From Treponema primitia ZAS-2 (GTDB taxonomy: Bacteria; Spirochaetota; Spirochaetia; Treponematales; Breznakiellaceae), in assembly GCF_000214375.1 (NCBI RefSeq), contig NC_015578.1, positions 3,968,001-4,032,000 on the forward strand: a stretch of 64,000 nucleotides of DNA, in the 5' to 3' direction. Every line of letters starts with the position of its first letter. Position 1 is the first letter of the stretch. Below are positions 56,761-64,000 of the stretch, piece after piece. The notes under the pieces are model-generated. The model did not search any database and was not told the DNA's origin. It was given only the letters and a program-made list of their open reading frames with translations. Position numbers and translations under genes: made by a program.

Positions 56761-58704
56761 ATGGGCAAAATTATTGGTATTGACTTGGGAACCACAAACT
56801 CGTGCGTAGCTGTCCTTGAGGGCGGCGAACCGGTGGTTATCCAAAATTCTGAAGGGGGACGGACTACTCCCTCCATCGTGGGTTTTACCAGCAAGGGTGA
56901 GCGGGTTGTAGGTCCGCCTGCAAAAAATCAGATGATCACCAACCCCGAAAACACGATCTATTCCATTAAAAGGTTTATGGGCCGCCGGTTTTCCGAAACC
57001 ACGGATGAACGGAAACTGGTTCCCTATAAAGTAGTGGAACAGGGTGATGATGTTCGGGTGGACATTGACGGAAAAATGTATTCCCCCCAGGAAATTTCCG
57101 CCTTCGTCCTTCAGAAGATGAAGAAGACCGCCGAGGACTATCTGGGCGAGGCGGTTACCGAGGCGGTTATCACCGTCCCGGCCTACTTTAACGACGCCCA
57201 GCGCCAGGCCACCAAGGATGCGGGAAAGATCGCCGGCCTTGATGTTAAACGGATCATCAACGAACCCACTGCGGCCTCCCTGGCTTTCGGGTTCAACAAG
57301 GACCAAAAGAAAGAAAAAACCATCGCCGTCTACGACCTGGGGGGCGGCACCTTCGACGTTTCCATCCTGGAACTGGGGGAAGGGGTCTTTGAGGTAAAGT
57401 CTACCAACGGCGATACCCACTTAGGGGGGGACGATTTTGACCGCCGTATCATGGAGTGGCTTATCACCGAATTCAAACAGGATGCGGGGATCGATCTTTC
57501 CAAGGACCGCATGGCTTTACAGCGGCTTCGGGAAGCATCGGAAAAGGCCAAAATAGAACTTTCCGCCATGCAGACCACCGAGATAAACCTTCCCTTTATC
57601 ACTGCTGACCAGAATGGTCCCAAACACCTTCAGAAATCCCTGACCAGGGCAAAGTTTGAGCAGATGGTATCAGACCTGCTGGAACGGTCCAAGGAGCCCT
57701 GTAAGAAAGCCCTGATCGATGCAGGGCTCAACGCGGATCAGATCGATGAGGTTATCCTGGTAGGCGGTTCCACCCGTATTCCCGCGGTTCAGCAGATTGT
57801 CAAAGACCTTTTCAAAAAGGATCCCAATAAGGGGGTCAACCCCGACGAAGCGGTGGCTATTGGCGCCGCCATCCAGGGCGGTATCCTGGGCGGGGATGTG
57901 AAGGACGTGCTGCTCCTGGATGTAACTCCCCTCTCTCTGGGTATCGAAACCCTGGGCGGGGTTATGACCAAGCTCATCCCCAGGAACACCACCATCCCCA
58001 CACGGAAGAGCCAGATCTTTTCCACCGCCGCGGATGGTCAGAACGCGGTTTCCATCAACGTGCTCCAGGGTGAGCGGGAAATGGCTAACCAGAACCGCAC
58101 CCTGGGCCGCTTTGACCTGGTAGGTCTGCCCCCGGCGCCCCGTGGGGTTCCCCAGATTGAAGTTGCCTTCGATATCGATGCCAACGGCATAGTCCACGTC
58201 TCCGCCAAGGACCTGGGCACCGGCAAGGAACAGAAGATCCGCATAGAAAGCTCCTCGGGGCTGAACGACCAGGACATTGAGCGTATGGTCAAGGAAGCGG
58301 AACTCCACGCCGAAGAAGATAAGAAGGAACGGGAGAAAGCGGAGGTCCGCAATGAAGCGGACACCATGATCTACAGTACTGAAAAGAACATCAAGGATCT
58401 TGGGGACAAGATAAGCGCTGAGGATAAGTCCAAGACCGAAGAGGCCATTGCGGACCTGCGCCGTGCCCTGGAGAGCGGAGAAATCCAGACCATCAAGGAC
58501 AAGACTGAGGCGCTGAAGCAAGTGTCCTACAAGATCGCCGAGGAACTCTACAAACAGCAAGCTGCCCAACAGGGCGCAGCCGGTCCCGGACCGGGCGCGG
58601 GCCCCGAAGCAGGGGGTCCCGGCAGCAGCGGTGATTCTTCCGGCGGCAACAACACCAAGAGCGCCGAGGATGTAGACTACGAAGTTGTAGACGACAATAA
58701 GTAA
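56761..58704 (+). CDS. dnaK: Molecular chaperone DnaK
   Basis: The 647-aa Hsp70. The ATPase domain begins [21 protein letters not shown] and includes [38 protein letters not shown] and the [12 protein letters not shown] block. The linker [15 protein letters not shown] leads to the substrate domain, and the protein ends in the Gly/Ala tail and [10 protein letters not shown]. It folds or refolds proteins with DnaJ and GrpE. It follows grpE by 41 bases with AAAGGAG before the ATG. Confidence 0.98.
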   Translation: MGKIIGIDLGTTNSCVAVLEGGEPVVIQNSEGGRTTPSIVGFTSKGERVVGPPAKNQMITNPENTIYSIKRFMGRRFSETTDERKLVPYKVVEQGDDVRVDIDGKMYSPQEISAFVLQKMKKTAEDYLGEAVTEAVITVPAYFNDAQRQATKDAGKIAGLDVKRIINEPTAASLAFGFNKDQKKEKTIAVYDLGGGTFDVSILELGEGVFEVKSTNGDTHLGGDDFDRRIMEWLITEFKQDAGIDLSKDRMALQRLREASEKAKIELSAMQTTEINLPFITADQNGPKHLQKSLTRAKFEQMVSDLLERSKEPCKKALIDAGLNADQIDEVILVGGSTRIPAVQQIVKDLFKKDPNKGVNPDEAVAIGAAIQGGILGGDVKDVLLLDVTPLSLGIETLGGVMTKLIPRNTTIPTRKSQIFSTAADGQNAVSINVLQGEREMANQNRTLGRFDLVGLPPAPRGVPQIEVAFDIDANGIVHVSAKDLGTGKEQKIRIESSSGLNDQDIERMVKEAELHAEEDKKEREKAEVRNEADTMIYSTEKNIKDLGDKISAEDKSKTEEAIADLRRALESGEIQTIKDKTEALKQVSYKIAEELYKQQAAQQGAAGPGPGAGPEAGGPGSSGDSSGGNNTKSAEDVDYEVVDDNK

Positions 58705-58710
58705 ACAACG

Positions 58711-58732
58711 GCCCCGCCCTTAAAGGCGGGGC
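58711..58732 (+). terminator. G+C-rich hairpin between dnaK and dnaJ
   Basis: GCCCCGCC (58711-58718) pairs with GGCGGGGC (58725-58732), with a six-base loop. There is no T-run after it, so it is likely a partial terminator or an RNA-stability element that lowers dnaJ relative to dnaK. Confidence 0.5.
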
Positions 58733-58761
58733 ACGTTAATTCTGTAAAAGGGTGATATAAA

Positions 58762-59886
58762 TTGGCAAAGCGCGATTACTACGAAGTATTGGGAATACAA
58801 AAAGACGCCTCCAAGGATGATATAAAAAAGGCGTACCGCAAGCTTGCCATACAATACCACCCGGATAAAAACCCGGGGAACAAGGAAGCGGAAGAGAAGT
58901 TCAAGGAAGCCACCGAAGCCTACGAGATACTCTCGGACGACCAGAAGCGGCCCGCCTACGATCAGTTCGGCCATGCCGGGGTTGAAGGTATGGGCGGCGG
59001 TCAGGACTTTTCCCAGGCCTTCCGGGGATTTGAGGATATATTCTCCGGGGATTTAGGCGGCATCTTTGAGACCTTCTTTGGGGGCGGCGGGCGCCGGTCT
59101 TCCGGCGGGGGACAGGGCGGGGTCCGGCAGGGCGCCAACCTCCGCTACGATATCGAAATACCCTTTAAGGACGCCATATTCGGCAGCAAAGTTGAGATAC
59201 AGTATTCCCGGAATGAAAGCTGCCCCACCTGCAAAGGTTCCGGTGCGGCCAACGGCGCAGGGAAAAAGGTCTGTCCCACCTGCCAGGGTTCCGGTCAGGT
59301 CCGCCATAGCCAGGGATTTTTCTCTGTGGCCAGTGCCTGTCCTTCCTGCGGAGGGGAGGGGTACATCATTGAACATCCCTGTAAGGACTGCGGCGGCACG
59401 GGAACCCAGAAAAAACGGCAAAAGATCATGGTCACCATCCCGGCGGGGGTGGAAAACGGCAGAAGGGTGGTTATACCCCGGCAGGGAGACGCCGGCCCGA
59501 ACGGCGGGCCTCCGGGGGATCTCTACGTGTTTATCCGGGTTAAAGCCCACGAATACTTTGAACGCCAGGACGATGACCTCTACTGTGCGGTACCCATTTC
59601 CATAACCCAGGCCAGTCTGGGGGCGGACATACAGGTGCCAACTCTGGACGGAAAAACCATTAAAGTTAAAATTCCCCCGGGAATCCAAAACGGCAAACTC
59701 CTGCGTATCCGTGATGAAGGGGTTCCCAACGGGTCCCGCCGGGGTAACCTCTACATCAAGGTAATAGTCCAGATACCCGCAAAACTCTCCAAACGGGGAC
59801 GGGAACTTATGGAAGAACTGGCCAAGGTTGAAGGAGAGGTGGATTCGCCAAAACCCATTTCCCTTTCCGAGCTGGCCGGGCAATGA
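58762..59886 (+). CDS. dnaJ: Co-chaperone DnaJ
   Basis: A 374-aa type I DnaJ. J-domain [22 protein letters not shown] with YHPDKNPG (HPD), a Gly/Phe region, four CxxCxGxG zinc repeats ([32 protein letters not shown]) and the C-terminal substrate domain. It stimulates DnaK ATPase. The start is TTG at 58762, preceded by GGGTGAT. Confidence 0.97.
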   Translation: MAKRDYYEVLGIQKDASKDDIKKAYRKLAIQYHPDKNPGNKEAEEKFKEATEAYEILSDDQKRPAYDQFGHAGVEGMGGGQDFSQAFRGFEDIFSGDLGGIFETFFGGGGRRSSGGGQGGVRQGANLRYDIEIPFKDAIFGSKVEIQYSRNESCPTCKGSGAANGAGKKVCPTCQGSGQVRHSQGFFSVASACPSCGGEGYIIEHPCKDCGGTGTQKKRQKIMVTIPAGVENGRRVVIPRQGDAGPNGGPPGDLYVFIRVKAHEYFERQDDDLYCAVPISITQASLGADIQVPTLDGKTIKVKIPPGIQNGKLLRIRDEGVPNGSRRGNLYIKVIVQIPAKLSKRGRELMEELAKVEGEVDSPKPISLSELAGQ

Positions 59887-59960
59887 GCCTCCGCTGTATC
59901 AACTAAATTATGCGACACAAATTGTTAATATAGTTTCTTATATATATATAATAATAAAAC

Positions 59961-59989
59961 TTGACGGCTACTCAATTAAAGACTAATAT
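59961..59989 (+). promoter_or_regulatory. rnf operon promoter
   Basis: TTGACG (59961-59966), 17-base spacer and TAATAT (59984-59989). This gives a leader of about 95 bases ending in AAAGGAGAAG before rnfC. The region 59887-60092 is A+T-rich, with a TATATATATATAATAATA stretch just upstream of the -35 box that could act as an UP element. Confidence 0.6.
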
Positions 59990-60092
59990 GTCCTTACCCA
60001 TATTTGATCATATGCTTTTACCTAATACAAACTCTAAATTTTTGTTCTAAACCTGCAATTTAGACAAATTTTTATTAAAGGAGAAGCCACTA

Positions 60093-61496
60093 ATGGCGGT
60101 AAGCACATTTAAGAGAGGTCTGTTGCTTCCAACCCGGAAACATGCGACCGAGGGGACGCCCGTAGAACTGGCCCCCCTTCCCAAACAGGTGGTAATTCCC
60201 ATTAACCAGCACTTCGGCGCGCCGAATAAGTGTCTGGTAAATGTAGGAGACCATGTCAGACGGGGACAGAAGATTGCCGATGCGGCGGCTCCGGGCCCAA
60301 TGACTGTACCGGTCCACGCATCCATAAGCGGTGTAGTAAAGAAGATTGAGCCCCGGACTCAGTCCAATAACACCGAAGGGATCTGCGTAACTATTGAAGC
60401 GGATCCGGACGCAGCGGGTGGGGAAGAATTTCTCCCCCCCCTGGACCCCTTTACCTGTACCAAAGAGGAAGCCCTGGCCCGGATTCGGGAGGCGGGGATC
60501 ACCGGTATGGGGGGCGCGGCCTTCCCCTGCCACGTAAAACTCAACCCGCCACCGAATAAGCCCATTGATTTTATCATTGCCGACGGCGCCGAGTGTGAGC
60601 CCTACCTTACCACAGATGAAGCGGTATTGACCGAAAAACCCAACATGCTGATCCTTGGCCTTACCATCGTCATGAAGATCACCGGGGTCAAAAAGGCCAT
60701 CATCGGGATGGAGGACAACAAAGAAAAACTCATCCCCATGATAGAACGGGAAATCCGGCTGAATGAACAAGCCGCCTCGGTAGGTGAAATCAGCATAGGG
60801 CTCTGTAAGACCCGGTATCCCCAGGGTGGGGAGAAACTGCTCATCACCGCCCTGACCGGCCGGGAGGTTCCCTCCGGGGGGCTGCCCATGGATGCGGGCT
60901 GTATAGTCCAGAATGTAGGGACCCTGGTGGCTATAGCCGAAGCCTTTACCCTGGGCAAGCCCTTGGTGGACCGGGACCTGACCGTAAGCGGCGGCGCCTG
61001 TAAGATGCCCAAAAACATCCGGGCCCCCATCGGCACCCTGTTAACTGATCTGCCCCCGGTATTTATGGAAGTTGATTACGATAAACTCAAGAAAATTCTT
61101 TTCGGCGGCCCCATGATGGGCAACGCGGTACCGAACCTGAATATTCCCATACAGAAAAATACCTCCGGGATCATCCTCCTCACTGCTGCGGAAACCGTGG
61201 CGGAATTGGAAGGTCCCTGTATCCGCTGCGGACGTTGTATCAGAAACTGTTCGGCCAGGCTTTCCCCGGTCATCATGAACATGGCCCTGGAAGCGGGAGA
61301 CCTGGACGAAGCGGTCGCCGCCGGGCTGATGGATTGTATTGAATGCGGCAGCTGCACCTTCATGTGTCCCGCCCGGATTAAGCTGGTCCAGCGTTTCCGG
61401 ATCGGGAAACAGCGCCTGAGGATACGACAGCAAGCCCAACAGGCTGCTCAAGCGGCCAAGGCGGCGGCTGCACAGCCCGCCCCGGCAAAAACCTAA
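60093..61496 (+). CDS. rnfC: Rnf complex subunit RnfC
   Basis: A 467-aa electron-transfer subunit, peripheral on the cytoplasmic face. The N-terminal barrel (VPVHASISGVVKKIEPR) is followed by the NADH/FMN-binding domain (GITGMGGAAFPCHVKL, GAECEPYLTTDE), SLBB-like part and two 4Fe-4S sites CIRCGRCIRNC and CIECGSCTFMCPARI. An Ala/Gln-rich tail ends the protein. RnfC is the entry for electrons from NADH in the ferredoxin:NAD+ oxidoreductase. It is the first gene of the operon. Confidence 0.96.
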   Translation: MAVSTFKRGLLLPTRKHATEGTPVELAPLPKQVVIPINQHFGAPNKCLVNVGDHVRRGQKIADAAAPGPMTVPVHASISGVVKKIEPRTQSNNTEGICVTIEADPDAAGGEEFLPPLDPFTCTKEEALARIREAGITGMGGAAFPCHVKLNPPPNKPIDFIIADGAECEPYLTTDEAVLTEKPNMLILGLTIVMKITGVKKAIIGMEDNKEKLIPMIEREIRLNEQAASVGEISIGLCKTRYPQGGEKLLITALTGREVPSGGLPMDAGCIVQNVGTLVAIAEAFTLGKPLVDRDLTVSGGACKMPKNIRAPIGTLLTDLPPVFMEVDYDKLKKILFGGPMMGNAVPNLNIPIQKNTSGIILLTAAETVAELEGPCIRCGRCIRNCSARLSPVIMNMALEAGDLDEAVAAGLMDCIECGSCTFMCPARIKLVQRFRIGKQRLRIRQQAQQAAQAAKAAAAQPAPAKT

Positions 61497-61507
61497 GGAG
61501 CATTGTA

Positions 61508-62560
61508 ATGGCACAAAATGAATCTCTCTCTCAGGAGCTTTTCCTCTCCTCAAGCCCTCACATTGCATCAAAAGTTGCTGCCCGTAACCTGATGACCAAT
61601 GTGCTGATTGCCCTGGCGCCTGCCACGGTCTTCGGGGTGCTTATCTACGGAATTCCCGCACTGTTGAACATCCTGGTATCCATAGTGGCAGCGGTAGCGG
61701 GGGAATCCCTGTTCCGGTGCATCACCAAACAAGATATCCGGGCTAAGGACCTTTCCGCCGTGGTAACCGGGCTGCTTTTAGCCCTGGTACTTCCCCCCAC
61801 AACCCCCCTCTGGATGACCGCCCTGGGAGCGGTTTTCGCCGTGGTGGTGGCCAAGGAATTCTTCGGCGGCCTGGGGGCCAATGTGTTTAACCCCGCCCTC
61901 ATCGGCCGGGCTTTTCTCCTCATGAGTTTCCCCGCTTCCATAGCCACCTGGGCCCGGCCCCTGGGCTTTGGAACCACCCTGACCGATGCGGTAACCGGCC
62001 CCACTCCCCTGGGAATTTTTAAACTGAGCGGAGGTTTACCGGGGGTGGGCGCGGACTTTGTCGCCGCCGGGCTGGCCAAAACTCCCGACTACTGGACCAC
62101 TATAAAGACCCTCTTTATCGGTATCCACGGGGGCACCACCGGTGAATCATCCATACTGCTTATCCTGGTCGGGGCGATCTTCCTCCTGGCCACAAAAACC
62201 ATTGACTGGCGGGCGCCGCTCACCATGATTGTGTCCGCCTGTATCCTGTCCCTGATACTGGGGATGGATCCCCTTTTCAGCATATTTTCCGGGGGGCTCA
62301 TTTTCGGTGCCTTCTTCATGGCCACTGACTATGTATCCGCCCCCCTCACCGCCAAAGGAAAACTCATCTTCGGCTGCGGCGCGGGGATCATCGCGGTACT
62401 TATCAGGGTATTCGGGAACTACCCCGAGGGGGTTTCCTACGGCATCCTGATCATGAACGCCGCCACCCCATTCCTCAACCGCTTCCTTCAAAAAAAATAT
62501 GGCTTTGTGCCTAAGAAAAAGCCCGCCCCTGCCGGCGGCGCACAGGGGGGTACAAAATGA
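61508..62560 (+). CDS. rnfD: Rnf complex subunit RnfD
   Basis: A 350-aa polytopic subunit with about eight to ten membrane segments. LSSSPHIASKVAARNLMTNV marks the N-terminus, FNPALIGRAFLLMSFP is conserved, and TDAVTGPTPLGIF holds the Thr that carries covalent FMN. It belongs to the membrane path of the Rnf ion pump. It follows rnfC by 11 bases and overlaps rnfG by four. Confidence 0.96.
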   Translation: MAQNESLSQELFLSSSPHIASKVAARNLMTNVLIALAPATVFGVLIYGIPALLNILVSIVAAVAGESLFRCITKQDIRAKDLSAVVTGLLLALVLPPTTPLWMTALGAVFAVVVAKEFFGGLGANVFNPALIGRAFLLMSFPASIATWARPLGFGTTLTDAVTGPTPLGIFKLSGGLPGVGADFVAAGLAKTPDYWTTIKTLFIGIHGGTTGESSILLILVGAIFLLATKTIDWRAPLTMIVSACILSLILGMDPLFSIFSGGLIFGAFFMATDYVSAPLTAKGKLIFGCGAGIIAVLIRVFGNYPEGVSYGILIMNAATPFLNRFLQKKYGFVPKKKPAPAGGAQGGTK

Positions 62561-63168
62561 AGGGAACGAAAGTTTCAGGTATTTTAAAACTCGGTATCAT
62601 CCTGACCCTCTACGCCACTGTGGCCTGCGTGGGCCTGGCCTTCGTGTATTCCGCCACGGAAAAGGTTATCGAAGAGCGTCAGCAGGCGGATCTGGAAGCC
62701 GCCCTGAAGGAGCTGTTTCCCGATGCAGATGGCTTCGATGATCTTAAGGGTGCAATTAAAAGCCCCGACCCGTCGGTTAGCTTTGGGGACCAATACAAAG
62801 TTCTCCGGGGGGGCAGCGTTATAGGCGCCGCCATCCGGGCTACCGGCGCCAGTTACGGCGGGCCGGCAACGATCTTGGCCGGTGTGGACACCGGCGGAAA
62901 AATCAGCGGCGTTAAAATACTGGAGAGCTCCGATACCCCCGGGCTGGGGGCAAATGCCGGGTCCCCCACTTATTTTGTGGATAAAGCAAAGGGCTTAACC
63001 TTTTACGGCCAGTTCGCCGGGAAATCTGTAAACGACCCCTTTGAAGTGAAGGGCGATGTGATCGCCATTACGGCGTCCACCATCACCAGCCGATCCATTA
63101 CCCACATCGTTAAAACCGCAGGATCCGCGGTCCGGACTTGGCTGGAAACTTCAGGAGGCGTTAAATGA
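62557..63168 (+). CDS. rnfG: Rnf complex subunit RnfG
   Basis: A 203-aa subunit with one N-terminal membrane segment (LGIILTLYATVACVGLAFVY) and a periplasmic FMN domain. The covalent-flavin motif lies near the C-terminus (VIAITASTITSRSITHIV), and GLGANAGSPTYFVDKAKG is conserved. It passes electrons outside the membrane within the Rnf complex. It overlaps rnfD and rnfE by four bases each. Confidence 0.95.
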   Translation: MKGTKVSGILKLGIILTLYATVACVGLAFVYSATEKVIEERQQADLEAALKELFPDADGFDDLKGAIKSPDPSVSFGDQYKVLRGGSVIGAAIRATGASYGGPATILAGVDTGGKISGVKILESSDTPGLGANAGSPTYFVDKAKGLTFYGQFAGKSVNDPFEVKGDVIAITASTITSRSITHIVKTAGSAVRTWLETSGGVK

Positions 63169-63773
63169 ACCGGTTCTTCAAAATATTTACCAATGGCTTG
63201 ATAAAGGAAAATCCCCTGCTGGTGCTGATGATAGGGCTCTGTTCATCCCTGGCAGTTACCACTTCGGTGGTTAACGGTATAGGTATGGGGCTTTCCATGA
63301 CCTTCGTGCTCCTCATGTCGGAAGTGGTGATCAGTATCTTCCGGAAACTCATCCCCGAGTCCATCCGTATACCGGTGTTCATCATCGTTATCGCCGCCTT
63401 TACCACCGTAATAGACTATATGCTCAAGGCCTACTTTCCGGATCTGTCCAAGGCCATGGGGGTCTTTATCCCCCTTATCGTGGTTAACTGCATCATCATG
63501 GGCCGGGTCGAATCCTTTGCATCCAAACAGCCCTTGGGAAATGTAATCTTTGACGCCCTGGGCATGGGCTTGGGGTATACCTGGGTACTTACGGGAATAT
63601 CCCTTGTCAGGGAACTTCTGGGGAACGGCACCATCCTGGGTATCCAGATCTTCCCCGACAGCTATACCCCGATTCTGTTCTTCATCCTGCCCCCGGGAGG
63701 GTTCTTTATCTTTGCCCTCTTCATCAGTTTCAATCTCTTTCTTAAATCCAAGAACAAGGAGGCCCGGACATGA
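63165..63773 (+). CDS. rnfE: Rnf complex subunit RnfE
   Basis: A 202-aa membrane subunit with about six segments: NGLIKENPLLVLMIGLCSSLAV, VIVAAFTTVIDYM-like segment, PLIVVNCIIMGRVESFASKQ and LLGNGTILG. These are hallmarks of the RnfE/NqrD family, including the NCIIMGR motif with the cysteine of the intramembrane iron site. It forms the paired core with RnfA. Confidence 0.96.
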   Translation: MNRFFKIFTNGLIKENPLLVLMIGLCSSLAVTTSVVNGIGMGLSMTFVLLMSEVVISIFRKLIPESIRIPVFIIVIAAFTTVIDYMLKAYFPDLSKAMGVFIPLIVVNCIIMGRVESFASKQPLGNVIFDALGMGLGYTWVLTGISLVRELLGNGTILGIQIFPDSYTPILFFILPPGGFFIFALFISFNLFLKSKNKEART

Positions 63774-64000
63774 TCCTCTTCAAGATCTTCATCTCCGCCT
63801 TTCTCATTAATAACGTTGTGCTCATGCGCTTTATCGCCCTTTGCCCCTTCATAGGGATGAGTACCGATGAGGACAAGTCCGTCGGTATGGGCTTGGCGGT
63901 TACCTTCGTAGTAGTCCTGGCAACCTGCGTTACCTGGCCTATTTACCGCTTTATCCTGGAACCTAACGGCCTGGTGTTTCTCCAACTTCTGGTGTTCATC
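63770..64000 (+). CDS. rnfA: Rnf complex subunit RnfA (3' end outside window)
   Basis: ATG at 63770 overlaps the rnfE stop by four bases and follows AAGGAGG. The first 77 residues encode FKIFISAFLINNVVLMRFI, ALCPFIGMSTDEDKSVGMG and a second membrane segment (AVTFVVVLATCVTWPIYRF), matching RnfA/NqrE. Usual length is about 190 aa, so roughly 60% is missing; rnfB would be expected next. Confidence 0.93.
   Translation, partial: MILFKIFISAFLINNVVLMRFIALCPFIGMSTDEDKSVGMGLAVTFVVVLATCVTWPIYRFILEPNGLVFLQLLVFI

Noticed and set aside
57670-58569. A 299-codon open frame antisense to dnaK
   Set aside because: Long antisense frames are common opposite G+C-rich genes with strong codon bias; dnaK is unambiguous and the antisense product has no recognisable motif.
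1-64000. tRNA and rRNA genes
   Set aside because: No cloverleaf with GGTTCGAATC-type T arm or rRNA core sequence was noticed in the intergenic stretches; a covariance-model search would be needed to exclude tRNAs fully.

Overview
The window looks like a chromosomal segment of a spirochaete, most likely a free-living or gut-associated Treponema of moderate G+C. This is an inference. It rests on the Rnf complex order C-D-G-E-A, the lipoprotein-rich gene content, a membrane-anchored MurF-like ligase beside Ddl, and the mixture of housekeeping genes with a large surface-polysaccharide locus. No database search was possible.

Layout. (1) 1-13.7 kb is G+C-rich housekeeping: a TPR lipoprotein (cut by the window edge), a 615-aa anchored unknown, mnmA plus an HD hydrolase, metA (acetyl-CoA type by its diagnostic residue), tag, an M16 peptidase lipoprotein, an exported nitroreductase, then an operon of alpha/beta hydrolase, MurF-like ligase and D-Ala-D-Ala ligase. 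(2) 13.7-22.7 kb holds envelope export genes on the minus strand: two paralogous SLBB/Wza-like exporters, an AlgI-type O-acyltransferase with its SGNH partner, and a Wzz-like protein. Between the exporters, 15.3-17.6 kb is a graveyard of broken genes, repeats and hairpins. (3) 22.7-48.8 kb is one long, strongly A+T-rich minus-strand polysaccharide cluster. It contains a 4,6-dehydratase / sugar-phosphate transferase / reductase initiation module, TviB/TviC-type uronic acid enzymes, AsnB, a DegT aminotransferase with two QdtA/FdtA-like ketoisomerases, glycosyltransferases, Wzx and Wzy, a split transketolase, two ATP-grasp enzymes, an acyltransferase and a DUF362 protein. It fits a Wzx/Wzy-dependent polymer made of amino- and amidated uronic sugars, partly O-acetylated. 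(4) 48.9-54.8 kb is a toxin-antitoxin/defence-like island: VapBC, AbiEi/AbiEii, a Phd-PIN pair, a DUF4143-type ATPase and HepT-MntA. (5) 55.1-64 kb returns to G+C-rich core genes: uppP, grpE-dnaK-dnaJ and the rnf operon, whose rnfA is cut by the window edge.

The most striking cross-cutting signal is regulatory. Many genes have a good sigma-70-like promoter whose -10 box ends only 5-10 bases before the start codon: 1119+, 4680-, 5858-, 6486-, 6573+, 10156+, 52193-, 53559- and probably 1044-. This predicts leaderless or almost leaderless mRNAs. The exported nitroreductase and the vapBC, abiE, uppP and rnf operons instead have normal leaders with Shine-Dalgarno sites. Other notable items are a 20-bp-phased operator array before abiE, a probable ATT start codon in a polysaccharide reductase, and serial gene decay at both ends of the polysaccharide locus.
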